Shown here piece by piece: positions 42,638-51,996 of a DNA stretch of 64,000 nucleotides. The stretch spans positions 248,001-312,000 of the forward strand of contig NZ_REFY01000005.1 of assembly GCF_003841485.1 (NCBI RefSeq), written 5' to 3'. The first letter of the stretch is position 1. Each line of letters begins with the position of its first letter. The stretch is from Natrarchaeobius halalkaliphilus. GTDB lineage: Archaea > Halobacteriota > Halobacteria > Halobacteriales > Natrialbaceae. A program made the translations under genes and the position numbers. Below the pieces are notes generated by a model. That model was given only the letters and a program-made list of their open reading frames with translations. It was not told the origin of the DNA and made no database searches.

Positions 42638-44455
42638 ATGCCAGCGTATGCTCTGTCATTTAAGCCTGCAACGAGGGGATTCGGAATCAACGATCCCAGT
42701 AGCGTACTCTTTGCCGACGGAGAACCGGTGTTTGGCATCGAAGAGGAGCGACTCAGCCGAAACAAACACGCACCAGGGCAGTTTCCGACCCGATCGATCG
42801 CAGCCTGTCTGGCTGCCGAAGACATCGAACTTGCCGACGTCGACCGGATATTGCTTCCCTACGAACCGCAGCTGACGGGGAGATTCATCCGAGAGAATCT
42901 CCGACGGATCGTCACCAACCCGGAATTTTTCAGCTGGCGGCTCTACGAGGACGACGAGCTCAGTTCAGGGTCACGACTGAGCAAGTTCGCGGCCGTCCTC
43001 GGAACGGTGGGAAGGTACACCGGAGCCCGACGCGATGGGTACGTCGAAACCGTCAGAGAGTACCTCTACGATGCCTTCGGGGGGCCACTTCCACCGATCG
43101 AGAAACTCGAGCACCACGCCTGTCATGCGGCGAGCGCATACTATCCGGCACCATTCGAGGAGGGGCTCGTTCTCACGATGGACGCGAAAGGAGAGTACGA
43201 TGCAACAGTAGTCTGGCACGCTCAGGATGGGACCATTTCGCGTGAGCGGACGTATTCGGATCCGAACTCTCTCGGTACGTTTTACGCGGCGATCACCGAG
43301 TACCTCGGCTATCGTGCCGACAACGGCGAAGGGAAAGTAATGGGATTAGCTCCCTACGGTGAACACAACCCAGAGATCCAACGGCAACTGTTCGAGGAGA
43401 TCACTGGCGGTGTCGATTACGATGTGGCCAGCTGTCTGAGCGGCGTCTTCTACGACGATCTCCGGACGCTCGAGGGACTGTTCGATCGCCCGCGCAGACG
43501 ATCCGGAGATCCGTTTACCGACTGGCACAAAGATCTCGCGTTTATGACCCAGCAGTTCGTCGAAGAGACAGTCATCGAAATCGTCTCCGAGTACTGTCGC
43601 CGGTTCGATACGTCGAACGTCGCCGTCTCGGGCGGGGTTGCACTCAACTGCAAGCTCAACAAACGACTCATGGAACACGACCGCGTCGAGAACTTCTTTG
43701 CCCAGCCACTGGCCCACGACGGGGGGCTCGCCTTTGGTGCTGGACTCCACTACTACCAGTCGAGTATCGAACAATCGACTGTCTACTACGGACCAGAAAA
43801 CACCGACGACGTGGAAGAATTGCTCGAAAAGAACGCTGTCCCGTACGAACAGCCGGACAGCCTTACCAGATTCGTGGCTCAGCGCCTCGCTGACGGGGAC
43901 CTCGTCGGCTGGTTCCAGGGACGACTCGAGATGGGGCCTCGAGCGCTCGGTAACAGGAGTATCCTCGCCGACCCACGGACGACGGCCTCACGCGACCGGG
44001 TGAATCGGTACGTGAAACACCGCGAGGAGTGGCGGCCGTTCGCACCGTCGATGCACAAATCGGCCGCATCGAAGTACCTCGTGAATGCCGAGGAGGCACC
44101 GTACATGATCAAGACGTTCGATACCACCGAGCGCGCTCGCGTAGAGATCCCGGCGGCACTCCATCCAGCCGACCAGACGACGCGCCCTCAGACGGTTACC
44201 CGGGAGCAGAACCCCCGGTATTACGATCTCCTTAGTGAGTTCGAAGCCCTCACCGGTGTGCCGGTCCTCCTCAACACGTCGTTCAACGACCACGGTGAAC
44301 CGATCGTAACACGCTCTCAGGAAGCGCTCAAAGACTTCTTCGGAATGGGGCTCGATCTTCTCGTTCTCCACGACTGCATCGTCGAAAAGCAGGTCGATGA
44401 CCCGGAAGGACTCCGTCGAGAGGATCAGGTCCAGTTGTACGATTCGGGTCAGTAA
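42638..44455 (+). CDS. NodU/CmcH-type carbamoyltransferase
   Basis: A 605-residue protein with the two-domain layout of O-carbamoyltransferases. The N-terminal ASKHA-like Kae1/TsaD-related domain (INDPSSVLFADGEPVFGIEEERLSRNKHA; HHACHAASAYYPAPFEEGLVLTMDAKGE; GEGKVMGLAPYG; NVAVSGGVALNCKLN) makes carbamoyl-adenylate. The C-terminal domain has WFQGRLEMGPRALGNRSILADPR and LLNTSFNDHGEPIV. It would carbamoylate a hydroxyl of a small molecule or sugar. A small membrane-protein gene follows. In many haloarchaea such genes stand in surface-glycan or secondary-metabolite neighbourhoods; the acceptor here is unknown. Confidence 0.92.
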   Translation: MPAYALSFKPATRGFGINDPSSVLFADGEPVFGIEEERLSRNKHAPGQFPTRSIAACLAAEDIELADVDRILLPYEPQLTGRFIRENLRRIVTNPEFFSWRLYEDDELSSGSRLSKFAAVLGTVGRYTGARRDGYVETVREYLYDAFGGPLPPIEKLEHHACHAASAYYPAPFEEGLVLTMDAKGEYDATVVWHAQDGTISRERTYSDPNSLGTFYAAITEYLGYRADNGEGKVMGLAPYGEHNPEIQRQLFEEITGGVDYDVASCLSGVFYDDLRTLEGLFDRPRRRSGDPFTDWHKDLAFMTQQFVEETVIEIVSEYCRRFDTSNVAVSGGVALNCKLNKRLMEHDRVENFFAQPLAHDGGLAFGAGLHYYQSSIEQSTVYYGPENTDDVEELLEKNAVPYEQPDSLTRFVAQRLADGDLVGWFQGRLEMGPRALGNRSILADPRTTASRDRVNRYVKHREEWRPFAPSMHKSAASKYLVNAEEAPYMIKTFDTTERARVEIPAALHPADQTTRPQTVTREQNPRYYDLLSEFEALTGVPVLLNTSFNDHGEPIVTRSQEALKDFFGMGLDLLVLHDCIVEKQVDDPEGLRREDQVQLYDSGQ

Positions 44456-44472
44456 CCGTGATGGACGAGGGA

Positions 44473-44484
44473 AAGTATAAATAC
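44473..44484 (+). promoter_or_regulatory. TATA box for small membrane-protein gene
   Basis: AAGTATAAATAC, about 28 nt before ATG 44508; predicts a separate leaderless transcript although the upstream gene ends only 52 bp before. Confidence 0.6.
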
Positions 44485-44507
44485 CCACCGACGAGACAAG
44501 TAGGAAA

Positions 44508-44783
44508 ATGGCTGATGGATACGCAAGCGTGGGTCACCCACAGGACGAAGAGGTCACACCGTCCACGATAGCAAAACTCCTGTTGTTTCTCGTCTGGTGG
44601 TTTTCGGGAATCGGCGTCGGAACTGCATTTATGTCACCAGGCGTGATCGGGACGACCATCTCGACTGAACTGTTCATGGCGATTTTACTGTCCCACTTCT
44701 GCTCTGTGCTCCTGATTACCGTTCTCCTCCCGGGTCCTGAAGACTCCACGATCGATCAGGGTGTCGACCGGATGTTCTCGTAA
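44508..44783 (+). CDS. Small two-helix membrane protein
   Basis: 91 residues. A short polar N terminus precedes two hydrophobic segments (about 24-47, LLLFLVWWFSGIGVGTAF, and 53-74, ELFMAILLSHFCSVLLITVL). The C-terminal tail is acidic. No family recognised. It has its own TATA box and follows the carbamoyltransferase on the same strand. It could be a subunit or anchor for a neighbouring membrane enzyme or transporter, but there is no direct evidence. Confidence 0.65.
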   Translation: MADGYASVGHPQDEEVTPSTIAKLLLFLVWWFSGIGVGTAFMSPGVIGTTISTELFMAILLSHFCSVLLITVLLPGPEDSTIDQGVDRMFS

Positions 44784-44948
44784 TCACTCTTCTCTAGGGA
44801 CGCGACGGTCACGAACGTCACGATACGGTGGTTGTTATCTCGAGGGCTCAACTCAAGGTCAAGCCCCAGGTGTGGTGCTGAGTGGCCTAAAGCGCCTGTA
44901 GTTGCTCTCGAAGGACGGTCGACCGAAACGGTCGTCCGGGCAAACAGA

Positions 44949-45899
44949 TCAGGCGGTAACCGTCTGGATGATAACGACGCCGCCAACGATCAGTCCCGAT
45001 GCGGTGAATTTTTGAACGAGGATCCGCCGATTGGTGGGTTCGTGAAGGATCGCCGGGGCAATCTTGCTCAACACTAACGCCCCGAAAAACACCAGAAAGA
45101 CGTCCAGTTTGAGAACTGCGACGGCAATTGAAACTGGACCGGTTTCGAGTGCCAGAACGAAGGCGTAGTAGGCGATCGCGATGAATCCGCCACGGATGAG
45201 AAGGACGCCACCCTGGGCGCTCACGGCCGACTCAAACGCACCCGATGGAAGACGGCCTGCCTGAACCAGTTTCCACGCCAACAGGCCACACAACGAAAAC
45301 ACACCGCCGATCCCGACCCAGAACATGATACCAAAAAGAGACAGATGGGCCGTCATAAACTCGAGGATGAGTTGCAGTGCTGCCGTCGTCCCGGCGACCA
45401 GCAACCCCCAGAAAAGCGCTTGTTTGGATTTGAACCCGGCTGTCAAACTCGCGTTGTCCAGCGAGATGAGTACGGTTCCGAGAAAAATAACGAACACGCC
45501 GACATAGACCACGGGCTGGAATCCTTCACCGAGTAGAACGAACGCCAAGACGAGGACGATGATGAGATCGAGGGATAAAAGCGGGATGAACCGCGATACT
45601 TCGGATTTCTCGAGTCCGATGAAGTACGTCCAGAGACTCAGGACGTACGCAAACCCGCCCAGAATTCCGATTCCCATCGCGAGCAGTAATTCCGAGGAGA
45701 TGGTGGTCGATTCGAATCCGGTGTTCTGCGTCATAATTCCGGCCACTATGAACGTTGCCATCATCGAGAAGCCACTCAGTGCGGTCGTCGAAATCGGTCC
45801 CGTCGAATCTCGGTCCAGAACGATCTTGTCGACAAGGGAAAGCGTTGCGTAGATGCTCGCTGCGAGAAAGGCGAAACTCAACCAGAGGTTTTCCGGCAT
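44949..45899 (-). CDS. EamA/DMT-family transporter
   Basis: A 316-residue membrane protein with ten hydrophobic segments arranged as two five-helix repeats, the layout of EamA/drug-metabolite transporters. Repeat 1 ends near TYFIGLEKSEVSRFIPLLSL and VLLGEGFQPVVYVGVFVIFLGTVLI; repeat 2 ends ALETGPVSIAVAVLKLDV and FTASGLIVGGVVIIQ. Substrate cannot be told. It follows the methyltransferase on the same strand after 93 bp, probably one transcription unit. Confidence 0.87.
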   Translation of the reverse strand: MPENLWLSFAFLAASIYATLSLVDKIVLDRDSTGPISTTALSGFSMMATFIVAGIMTQNTGFESTTISSELLLAMGIGILGGFAYVLSLWTYFIGLEKSEVSRFIPLLSLDLIIVLVLAFVLLGEGFQPVVYVGVFVIFLGTVLISLDNASLTAGFKSKQALFWGLLVAGTTAALQLILEFMTAHLSLFGIMFWVGIGGVFSLCGLLAWKLVQAGRLPSGAFESAVSAQGGVLLIRGGFIAIAYYAFVLALETGPVSIAVAVLKLDVFLVFFGALVLSKIAPAILHEPTNRRILVQKFTASGLIVGGVVIIQTVTA

Positions 45900-45992
45900 G
45901 AGCGATCATTCCTTCTCAACGGTTTATACCTTCTGATACGTTCGGTCATCTCATCCCCTGCGACGGGTACCCGACGAGAGAGACAGCGTGAG

Positions 45993-46772
45993 TCAATTTT
46001 TGTCGATGACCGCGAAGTACCACTGCATTGCGACTGAGTACCACCCATCGCCGGGAGCCGTCTCGATCGTCTCGGTGACCGACCAAGAAGTGTCCTCAAG
46101 GAGGGTTGTGAGTTCGTCTTCCCCGAGCATGGCGATCTCGAGCCAATCCTCCACCAGGTCCCTGTACTGGACACGAAATCGAACCGTAGAAGCGTCCCGG
46201 TCGTCGATTTGGTTGTCTCGGAAGTAAGCCGAATCCTCGATACCGTCGGGGAATGGATTCTGGGAATCAGTGATAACCCGACCGCGGTCTGTCGTAATTC
46301 GGTCGAATTCGTCAAAGTATCCGGAGATATCTGTGAGACTACCACCAAGCCCGATGATGTTCCCGACGACGAGTATCGTGTCGAACGCATCGTCCTCGAA
46401 CTGCAGGTCAGTCATATCCATCACGGAACAGGAGTCGATCCCTCGATCCTCGCAGATGTCGATCGCTTGCTGGCTCTGGTCGATCGCCACGACATCGTAT
46501 CCCTGCTCCTGTAACCAGAGGGCGTGTCGCCCGGAACCGCATCCGACATCGAGGACGCGGTCGCCCGGTCGGATGTACGTCAACGCCTGTTTGGTGGGTG
46601 ATTCCCACTCGTCGTGTGAATCGAAGTAGTGGCTTAGATCGGCTTTCGTCCGTTTGCCGTCGTCGCGTACCGTCGTGTACACACCGGGGCCGTCGCCATC
46701 GTAGTACTCACGCAAGGCAGTACCGAACGCATCTGCTACGCGTGTGAGGTCATCCTCAGGGTCTGCATCCAT
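45993..46772 (-). CDS. Class I SAM-dependent methyltransferase
   Basis: A 259-residue methyltransferase. Motif I VLDVGCGSGRHALWLQEQG is at about residues 72-90, the acidic residue of motif II is in DVVAIDQSQQAIDICEDRG, and a DAFDTILVVGNIIGLGG motif IV follows. The substrate-binding C-terminal part is not recognisable. It is upstream of the EamA exporter-like gene, so a methylated small molecule could be its product and be exported; this link is inference. Confidence 0.87.
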   Translation of the reverse strand: MDADPEDDLTRVADAFGTALREYYDGDGPGVYTTVRDDGKRTKADLSHYFDSHDEWESPTKQALTYIRPGDRVLDVGCGSGRHALWLQEQGYDVVAIDQSQQAIDICEDRGIDSCSVMDMTDLQFEDDAFDTILVVGNIIGLGGSLTDISGYFDEFDRITTDRGRVITDSQNPFPDGIEDSAYFRDNQIDDRDASTVRFRVQYRDLVEDWLEIAMLGEDELTTLLEDTSWSVTETIETAPGDGWYSVAMQWYFAVIDKN

Positions 46773-47069
46773 GGCGATACCTCAGTGGCACTGTAAATAA
46801 TTGTTTTGATAGGTGAGTAGAATCACCGGTCAGCGTTCCTTCGCTGACTGACATCATCGGTTGACAGCTGTTTTAGCTCAACGATAACTCGGTGAGGATT
46901 CGAGTTGTATAACACCCTGTGGTGTTATTTTAGATCGCAATCAGAGGTGGAACGGTGAGAGCCAGTAATGCCGCAATTGCTAAGAAGCTATAAAATATCG
47001 GTTCAGTATGGGACACAGATACGAGCGAACCCCGTTTCGACGGTGCTACCGTCGACCAGGAGGAACACG
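46773..47069. promoter_or_regulatory. Regulatory gap before the cap gene
   Basis: 297 bp between the divergent methyltransferase and cap genes. It holds the palindrome at 46909-46928, which runs into a TATA-like TTATTTTAG. Transcription from there would begin near 46955, leaving a roughly 115-nt leader to the cap-gene ATG; the leader is open in frame from ATG 46968, so an N-terminal extension cannot be excluded. Confidence 0.45.
46909..46928. promoter_or_regulatory. Candidate operator palindrome
   Basis: 8-bp arms ATAACACC and GGTGTTAT around CTGT. It adjoins the putative TATA element of the cap gene, where a repressor would block TFB/TBP. The same 20-mer with one changed base lies in the hub gene at 31892-31911, and one arm lies upstream of the sheath gene at 39415-39422. 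Confidence 0.45.
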
Positions 47070-47672
47070 ATGAACGGCTTCGGAGCGGTTGCTGAGGCGA
47101 GTGACCTGATCGTCGAGCGTCTTCGCGAAGAAACTGACTCTAGAGGCGACGTGACAACTGTTGAACCATCAAATATCGTCCTCGCGTCACCCGATGACGT
47201 CACGGGTAACGGGAACGTAAGACTCTCGGTGTTCCCCTATAAGATCAGTCACGAGCCACGTCACGGAAGTCCGGGGCGAATTCAGACCCAGGCGAATACC
47301 TTCAAAAACCCGCCGCTGCTCCTCTCGTGTTACTATCTGGTTACAGCGTATCCAGGATCGGCCACGGACGCGTCGGCGAAGGTACAGGACCAACAGATTG
47401 CACTCGGCCTCGCGATGCAAATCCTCCACGACAACGCCCAATTCGAGACGGAGCACCTGCAGGGAGAGTCCAGTGCAGTAGAGGCGTTCCAGGTGGCCCT
47501 GCACTCCGATTCGAACGACGAAATCGAGCGTATCTGGGACACGTTCGTCGACGTTCCGTTACACCCCTCGGTCGTCTACGAGGCGTCTCCAATTCCGATC
47601 GAATCGACGACTGAGGAACGTGTCACCCGGGTTTCCGAGCGTGATCTGGATTTACACGACCGCAGAAAATGA
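47070..47672 (+). CDS. DUF4255/Pvc16-like cap (tail terminator) protein
   Basis: A 200-residue protein of the Pvc16 N-terminal (DUF4255) type, which caps the tube and sheath at the end opposite the baseplate. Visible blocks: MNGFGAVAEASDLIVERLRE, VEPSNIVLASPDDV, VRLSVFPYKISHEPRHG and the typical PPLLLSCYYLVTAYPG, followed by QQIALGLAMQILHDN. The ATG at 47070 has a GGAGG 6 nt upstream and matches the expected N terminus; ATG 46968 would add 34 unconserved residues. It lies on the opposite strand from the CIS operon, about 6 kb before its start. Confidence 0.85.
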   Translation: MNGFGAVAEASDLIVERLREETDSRGDVTTVEPSNIVLASPDDVTGNGNVRLSVFPYKISHEPRHGSPGRIQTQANTFKNPPLLLSCYYLVTAYPGSATDASAKVQDQQIALGLAMQILHDNAQFETEHLQGESSAVEAFQVALHSDSNDEIERIWDTFVDVPLHPSVVYEASPIPIESTTEERVTRVSERDLDLHDRRK

Positions 47673-48481
47673 ATCGCCTGCGGATCGACGCTTTCGGACC
47701 AGTGCCAGGTGCGCGAGCATCTTTTGTTCGATAATTCGAGTCGTAGCTGTTCCACCGGACGTGGCCACCGCCATCCCGGCCTCACTCCACTTGCGTCGAA
47801 ACGTGGTACTGAGGGCAATTCGAGCGTGTCGAGTTCGAACGATATTAGTTACTATGAAAAATTTCAATACTGAAATGTTATTTGTCCTGATGTGTCGTTA
47901 TTACTCTCAAATATCCATAATATATTGTCTATTGAGTATCAAGCGGTTCGGTTTGAAGTCGCTCGAAAAATCAGGTCTATCCCAGCAGTCCCCACGCTAC
48001 CGGAAAAATGCCGTTCCAAACGCTGACGTCGGCACTGTATTGGAACCGATACAGCCGCTAATGGCCGATTCATGCGGTCTATCCCTAGTTTGACCGACGT
48101 GGCAGGACGAGTACACTCATCCGTTTCAGATCGGCAGACGACAAAGCGAGAATACGCGGCTGTGAACCAGGAGAAGATCTCACTGGGAACGGAGAAACGT
48201 ACCGATGGCAGAAACGAATTTGGAGAATCGTAGTCGCTCGAATCGATCTCTAATATATAATATATATGTAAAGAAGTCACATAAGTATAGAGTATTATTT
48301 ATAATAGGTGTTTCTCTATTTCCTATATAATTGAGATAGACTGGTACGACCGAGGCCAGAGACACATGTGAACGTAGCAGGCACGAGTGTCGGGATTTTC
48401 GTGCTCGATTCGTCGAATGTATCATCGGATTCCGTATTCGATAGGCTGGATTTTTACCTGTTGCTCCTGTTGTGGTGGACG
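47673..48481. other. AT-rich intergenic region
   Basis: About 800 bp between the cap gene and the SMC-related gene with no supported gene. Short frames on both strands have no haloarchaeal coding character. AT-rich stretches at about 47850-47950 and 48240-48340 depart from the base composition of the neighbourhood. The last 40 bp contain the TATA box for the next gene (GATTTTTACC, 48449-48458). It may be the scar of an insertion or deletion between injection-system and cell-shape genes. Confidence 0.4.
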
Positions 48482-50527
48482 ATGGAACAAAAAAGCGCCC
48501 AGGCCAACTCGGAGATCACCGTCCGAGTCGAGAATATTGGTGGGATCGACTCGGTCGAACGAACGATCCAGCCCGGGCTGACGGTTCTGACGGGGCGAAA
48601 CGCCACGAATAGAACCTCATTCATGCAATCATTGATGGCTGCCCTCGGAAGCAAAAGCGATCAGATCTCGCTAAAGAGCAACGCGAGTAAGGGGTCCGTG
48701 GTTGTCGACACCGACGAGGGTGAAGTCTATACGCGCACGTTGCAGCGTTCAAATGGTACAGTGGTAATGGATGGGGAGCCGTATACCGACGAGCCGGAAC
48801 TTCTCGATTTATACGCGTTTTTGCTCCGAGAAAATCCAGTTCGGCAGGCGGTCGAACGCCAAGAAGACCTCCACGATATCCTGATGCGTCCCCTCGATAC
48901 CGACGAAATTGAACGGGAGATCGAACGCCGGACAAGAGAGCGAGAACGGATCGATCGAGAGCTTTCCGACATTTCCGAGAAGAAAGAAGCCCTTCCCTCA
49001 CTCGAGCAACGACATCACAATCTCGAGTCGGAACTCGAGTCCTTGCGGGAGAGCGAACGGGAACTCGAGGAAGAACGGGACGACCTCGAAGAAGAACAGC
49101 CTGCCGAACACGTCACACAACGAAGTGACGAACTGGATGAAAAACTTCACGAACTTGAGACGGAGCGAGCCCAAATCGATAAACAGATCCAACGCAAGAA
49201 AGCGAAAATCGAAGGAGAGCGATCCGAAATCGAGTCGACGACGGTGCCGGCGGTTGACTGGGACGACCTCGAAGAAAAACACGACCGGTTGCAAATCCAA
49301 CTCGAGGAACTGCAAACAGAAATCGAGGAAGCCCAGCAGATCAGATCAAATCTCTCAAACGGGCTTCAAGCTGCCCAGACGCTTCAGAACAACAGTTTCT
49401 CTCTTGACAAAGCACTCGAAACGATAGACGATTCAGTTGACATTCCCAATGGACCACTCCTTAGATCCGACGATTCCAATGATACGGTTACAGACGAGTC
49501 AATTTCTGACGTACTGGTCCAGGACGTTCCGTCGCGGTGTCTCGCCTGTGGGTCGACACTTCAAAACGATGCGAACGAACAGATCATCGAGCAGTACAAG
49601 GCACTGAACAAAGGCCTCGTTGCGAAGATCCACACACTAGAACGAAAAGAGGCCAATATGCAGGATGAGCTCGACGACATCGAGGACACAATCCAGGAGC
49701 ATCGTCGCGCTATCGACCGAATCGAGCGAGCCGAACAGAGTATCGATGATACCAACGCCGAAATCGAACAACTCCGTGAGGATCGGGACGCGGTCGTCGC
49801 GGAAATAGACCGGTTAACGTCGGAACAATCGAGTGCGGACCTCGGCAGTAATATCGACGAAACCACGAAACGGTACAATGCTGTCCGCGACGAACTTCGC
49901 AATCTCCGCGTTGAAATCGACAGAACGGAGTCGGAGCTGGTGGACGTAACAGAGAAAATAGACGCCATCGAAGACCGAGTAGCTGCCCAGAACCGTCTCG
50001 AAGAGGAACGGGAAGCGATTGTCGAGCGACTCGAAGAACTGCGAACGAAGGTTGAACAGACCGAAATGGAGCTCGTCGAGCAGTTCAATGAAAACATCGA
50101 CATGGTTCTCGACTTGCTGGAGTACAAAAATATCGAGCGAATTTGGATTGAGCGAACCGGAGCGAGCGACCAGAGTGTACGTTCAGCTGAGAACGAAACC
50201 ACGTTTGACATCCATATAGTGCGCAAAGACGCTGACGGCGTCTACGAGTGCCAGTTGCAACATCTCTCCGAGAGCGAACGAAATGTAACCGGGCTTATCG
50301 TCGCACTGACGGGGTATCTCGTCCACGACGTCGCGACCCACTGCCCGGTGATTCTTCTCGACAGCGTCGAAATGATCGATGCGAACCGAATCGCAGCGTT
50401 GGTATCGTTTCTCAGTGAGCAGACGGAGTATTTAATTGCCGCGTTGTTGCCAGAAGATACGGCAACAGTTATCGAGTCCGAGACGGCCGTAACGGAGGCG
50501 ATTACGATCGGTAATTCACCTGATTAA
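48482..50527 (+). CDS. Archaea-specific SMC-related protein
   Basis: A 681-residue SMC/Rad50-like ATPase of the haloarchaeal type found next to rdfA. The N-terminal nucleotide-binding part contains LTVLTGRNATNRTSFMQSL, a Walker A-like loop that lacks the usual GK[ST]. Long heptad coiled coils run at about 120-330 and 375-560, separated by a CxxC hinge (Cys353, Cys356, SRCLACG) like the Rad50 zinc hook. The C-terminal part has LQHLSESERNVTGLI (signature-like) and CPVILLDSVEMID (Walker B). The start at 48482 sits 28 nt after a TATA box. It is convergent with rdfA, 6 bp apart. A role in chromosome organisation or cell shape is inferred. Confidence 0.85.
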   Translation: MEQKSAQANSEITVRVENIGGIDSVERTIQPGLTVLTGRNATNRTSFMQSLMAALGSKSDQISLKSNASKGSVVVDTDEGEVYTRTLQRSNGTVVMDGEPYTDEPELLDLYAFLLRENPVRQAVERQEDLHDILMRPLDTDEIEREIERRTRERERIDRELSDISEKKEALPSLEQRHHNLESELESLRESERELEEERDDLEEEQPAEHVTQRSDELDEKLHELETERAQIDKQIQRKKAKIEGERSEIESTTVPAVDWDDLEEKHDRLQIQLEELQTEIEEAQQIRSNLSNGLQAAQTLQNNSFSLDKALETIDDSVDIPNGPLLRSDDSNDTVTDESISDVLVQDVPSRCLACGSTLQNDANEQIIEQYKALNKGLVAKIHTLERKEANMQDELDDIEDTIQEHRRAIDRIERAEQSIDDTNAEIEQLREDRDAVVAEIDRLTSEQSSADLGSNIDETTKRYNAVRDELRNLRVEIDRTESELVDVTEKIDAIEDRVAAQNRLEEEREAIVERLEELRTKVEQTEMELVEQFNENIDMVLDLLEYKNIERIWIERTGASDQSVRSAENETTFDIHIVRKDADGVYECQLQHLSESERNVTGLIVALTGYLVHDVATHCPVILLDSVEMIDANRIAALVSFLSEQTEYLIAALLPEDTATVIESETAVTEAITIGNSPD

Positions 50528-50533
50528 CCGAAC

Positions 50534-51205
50534 TCATTCCGTAACTGGACCCGTTAGTTCGTCATCGCAGGCTCGACACCCGTTCGCTTCGACGAACTCG
50601 ATCGCTGGATATTCTCGTCCACAGTTGACACAGGTGATCCTGATATCGACCGTTACAGTTCGGTTGGTTTCCTGGAGGATACCCGCATTTTCGAGCGAGC
50701 GATTTGATTCCTTTGTCACCGTCTCGACCTGTTCTTTCAGTCCATCAAGTCGGCTCGTGACCTTCTCTTTGAGTTCCTCCGGCGAACTACTTTTCCTATA
50801 CTTCTCACTTGCCTTGGCATCGTGATAATTCTTGAGATAGTCGTACACGACGCCGAACGTAACGAAGTCGTTGGTGAGCGAGTCGACGTCGATTCCTTCA
50901 GATTCCATCCAATTCGTCACCTCGTTAATATCACCCTGTGAAACGTCCTCGAACCGGCTATCAGTTGACGACCGAGCAGCGAGTCGGGTGGCGATTCGAT
51001 CAGGTGGATACTCCATTGGAGTCATCCCTTGCAGCTCAGAACCGACGACGGCTGAAACGATTTCCGCGTTCACGAGATCGGCCAGTTCCCTGATCGACTT
51101 CCGCGACGAATCATCACGCGTCCAGAGATCAACGAGCGTTTCATCGAGTCCCTCGAGCTCGTAATCGTCAATCACGCGAGCAACTTTCTGTCCAGGTTTG
51201 CCCAT
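50534..51205 (-). CDS. rdfA: Rod-determining factor RdfA-like protein
   Basis: A 223-residue protein matching the haloarchaeal RdfA family pattern (KVARVIDDYELEGLDETLVDLWTRDD...SIRELADLVNAEIVSAVV; GIDVDSLTNDFVTFGVVYDYLKNY). The C terminus carries two CxxC pairs, CVNCGREY and CRACDDE, that could bind zinc. RdfA is known from Haloferax volcanii as a determinant of rod shape. The frame extends 32 codons upstream, but ATG 51205 is the conserved start. It is convergent with the SMC-related gene, the association usual for this family. Confidence 0.85.
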   Translation of the reverse strand: MGKPGQKVARVIDDYELEGLDETLVDLWTRDDSSRKSIRELADLVNAEIVSAVVGSELQGMTPMEYPPDRIATRLAARSSTDSRFEDVSQGDINEVTNWMESEGIDVDSLTNDFVTFGVVYDYLKNYHDAKASEKYRKSSSPEELKEKVTSRLDGLKEQVETVTKESNRSLENAGILQETNRTVTVDIRITCVNCGREYPAIEFVEANGCRACDDELTGPVTE

Positions 51206-51337
51206 ACCTGCTATTACCTCTCCAGATAGATAGCAACTGGCGTCTATATCGGTACCGGTTGACCATATGCAGGTACGTAATTTAAGTAAACATATTACCA
51301 TTATCTCGATATTGACCAGACAGATGGGGGACAGATA

Positions 51338-51475
51338 ATGGGAGATGACGATACACTACTGGACCGGTTGGATCGACTGGAGATCTCGGTTAGGCGAAAC
51401 CGTCAGCGACTTCGGCACCAACGGAAAGCGCTTGATCGTCAGAGAACACGCGGGGAGAAATTCGAACACGAATAG
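51338..51475 (+). CDS. Possible 45-aa coiled-coil protein
   Basis: ATG 51338 opens a 45-codon frame beginning MGDDDTLLDRLDRLEISVRR. It has a clear heptad-like Leu/Ile pattern followed by a Gln/Arg-rich helix, and haloarchaeal codon choice. It is divergent from rdfA across 132 AT-rich bp. Family not recognised. Translation is plausible but not certain. Confidence 0.35.
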   Translation: MGDDDTLLDRLDRLEISVRRNRQRLRHQRKALDRQRTRGEKFEHE

Positions 51476-51741
51476 CTTTCAGAGGGGACTTTATGCTCCC
51501 AAAATGCATCGTGCTCAAAATCAGTTCTTTCGATCGTTATTAAGAAGACAGGAGTATATCATAATATATACACTACAGGAGTCACAATAGCTTCGGCTAG
51601 TCGGAAAATCATTTCAACGGCTCTGGTGAATCGACAGGCGGCGTCAAGTTGAATCGTCGTAACTAGGAAGTTGAAGCGGGAAATTGCGGATGGTTCATGT
51701 CCAAAATATCCCGTTTCACTGTAAAGTCGTAACGTTGAGGG

Positions 51742-51990
51742 GTGTCAGCGATAACAGTATTGAAATGGTCGAGCCAGTGGGAGTTGGTGAACTCAATGCT
51801 CGGCCACTCACATCAAGCGGTCCACGAGTGGTATACCGCCCTCGCTGACCTGTTCGACCCGGAACCTGACGAACATGGAACAGTGGTCGTCGACGACCGC
51901 GAAGTGTACGTCTGGGTGGCAATCGAACGTCACACTTACGAGGTGATCCACGTCGAGGCCTCGCTCGGCCGATCCGAGCTCGATGCTCGC
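51742..51990 (+). pseudogene. Transposase relic (DDE-type IS fragment)
   Basis: The plus-strand frame reads SHQAVHEWYTALADLFDPEP and VVVDDREVYVWVAIERHTYE, then VIHVEASLGRSELDA, the N-terminal and first-Asp region of a haloarchaeal DDE transposase. It then breaks off at the 3' end of the histidine-kinase gene. No complete ends were found. It is an old insertion remnant. Confidence 0.6.
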
Positions 51991-51996
51991 CGCTCG

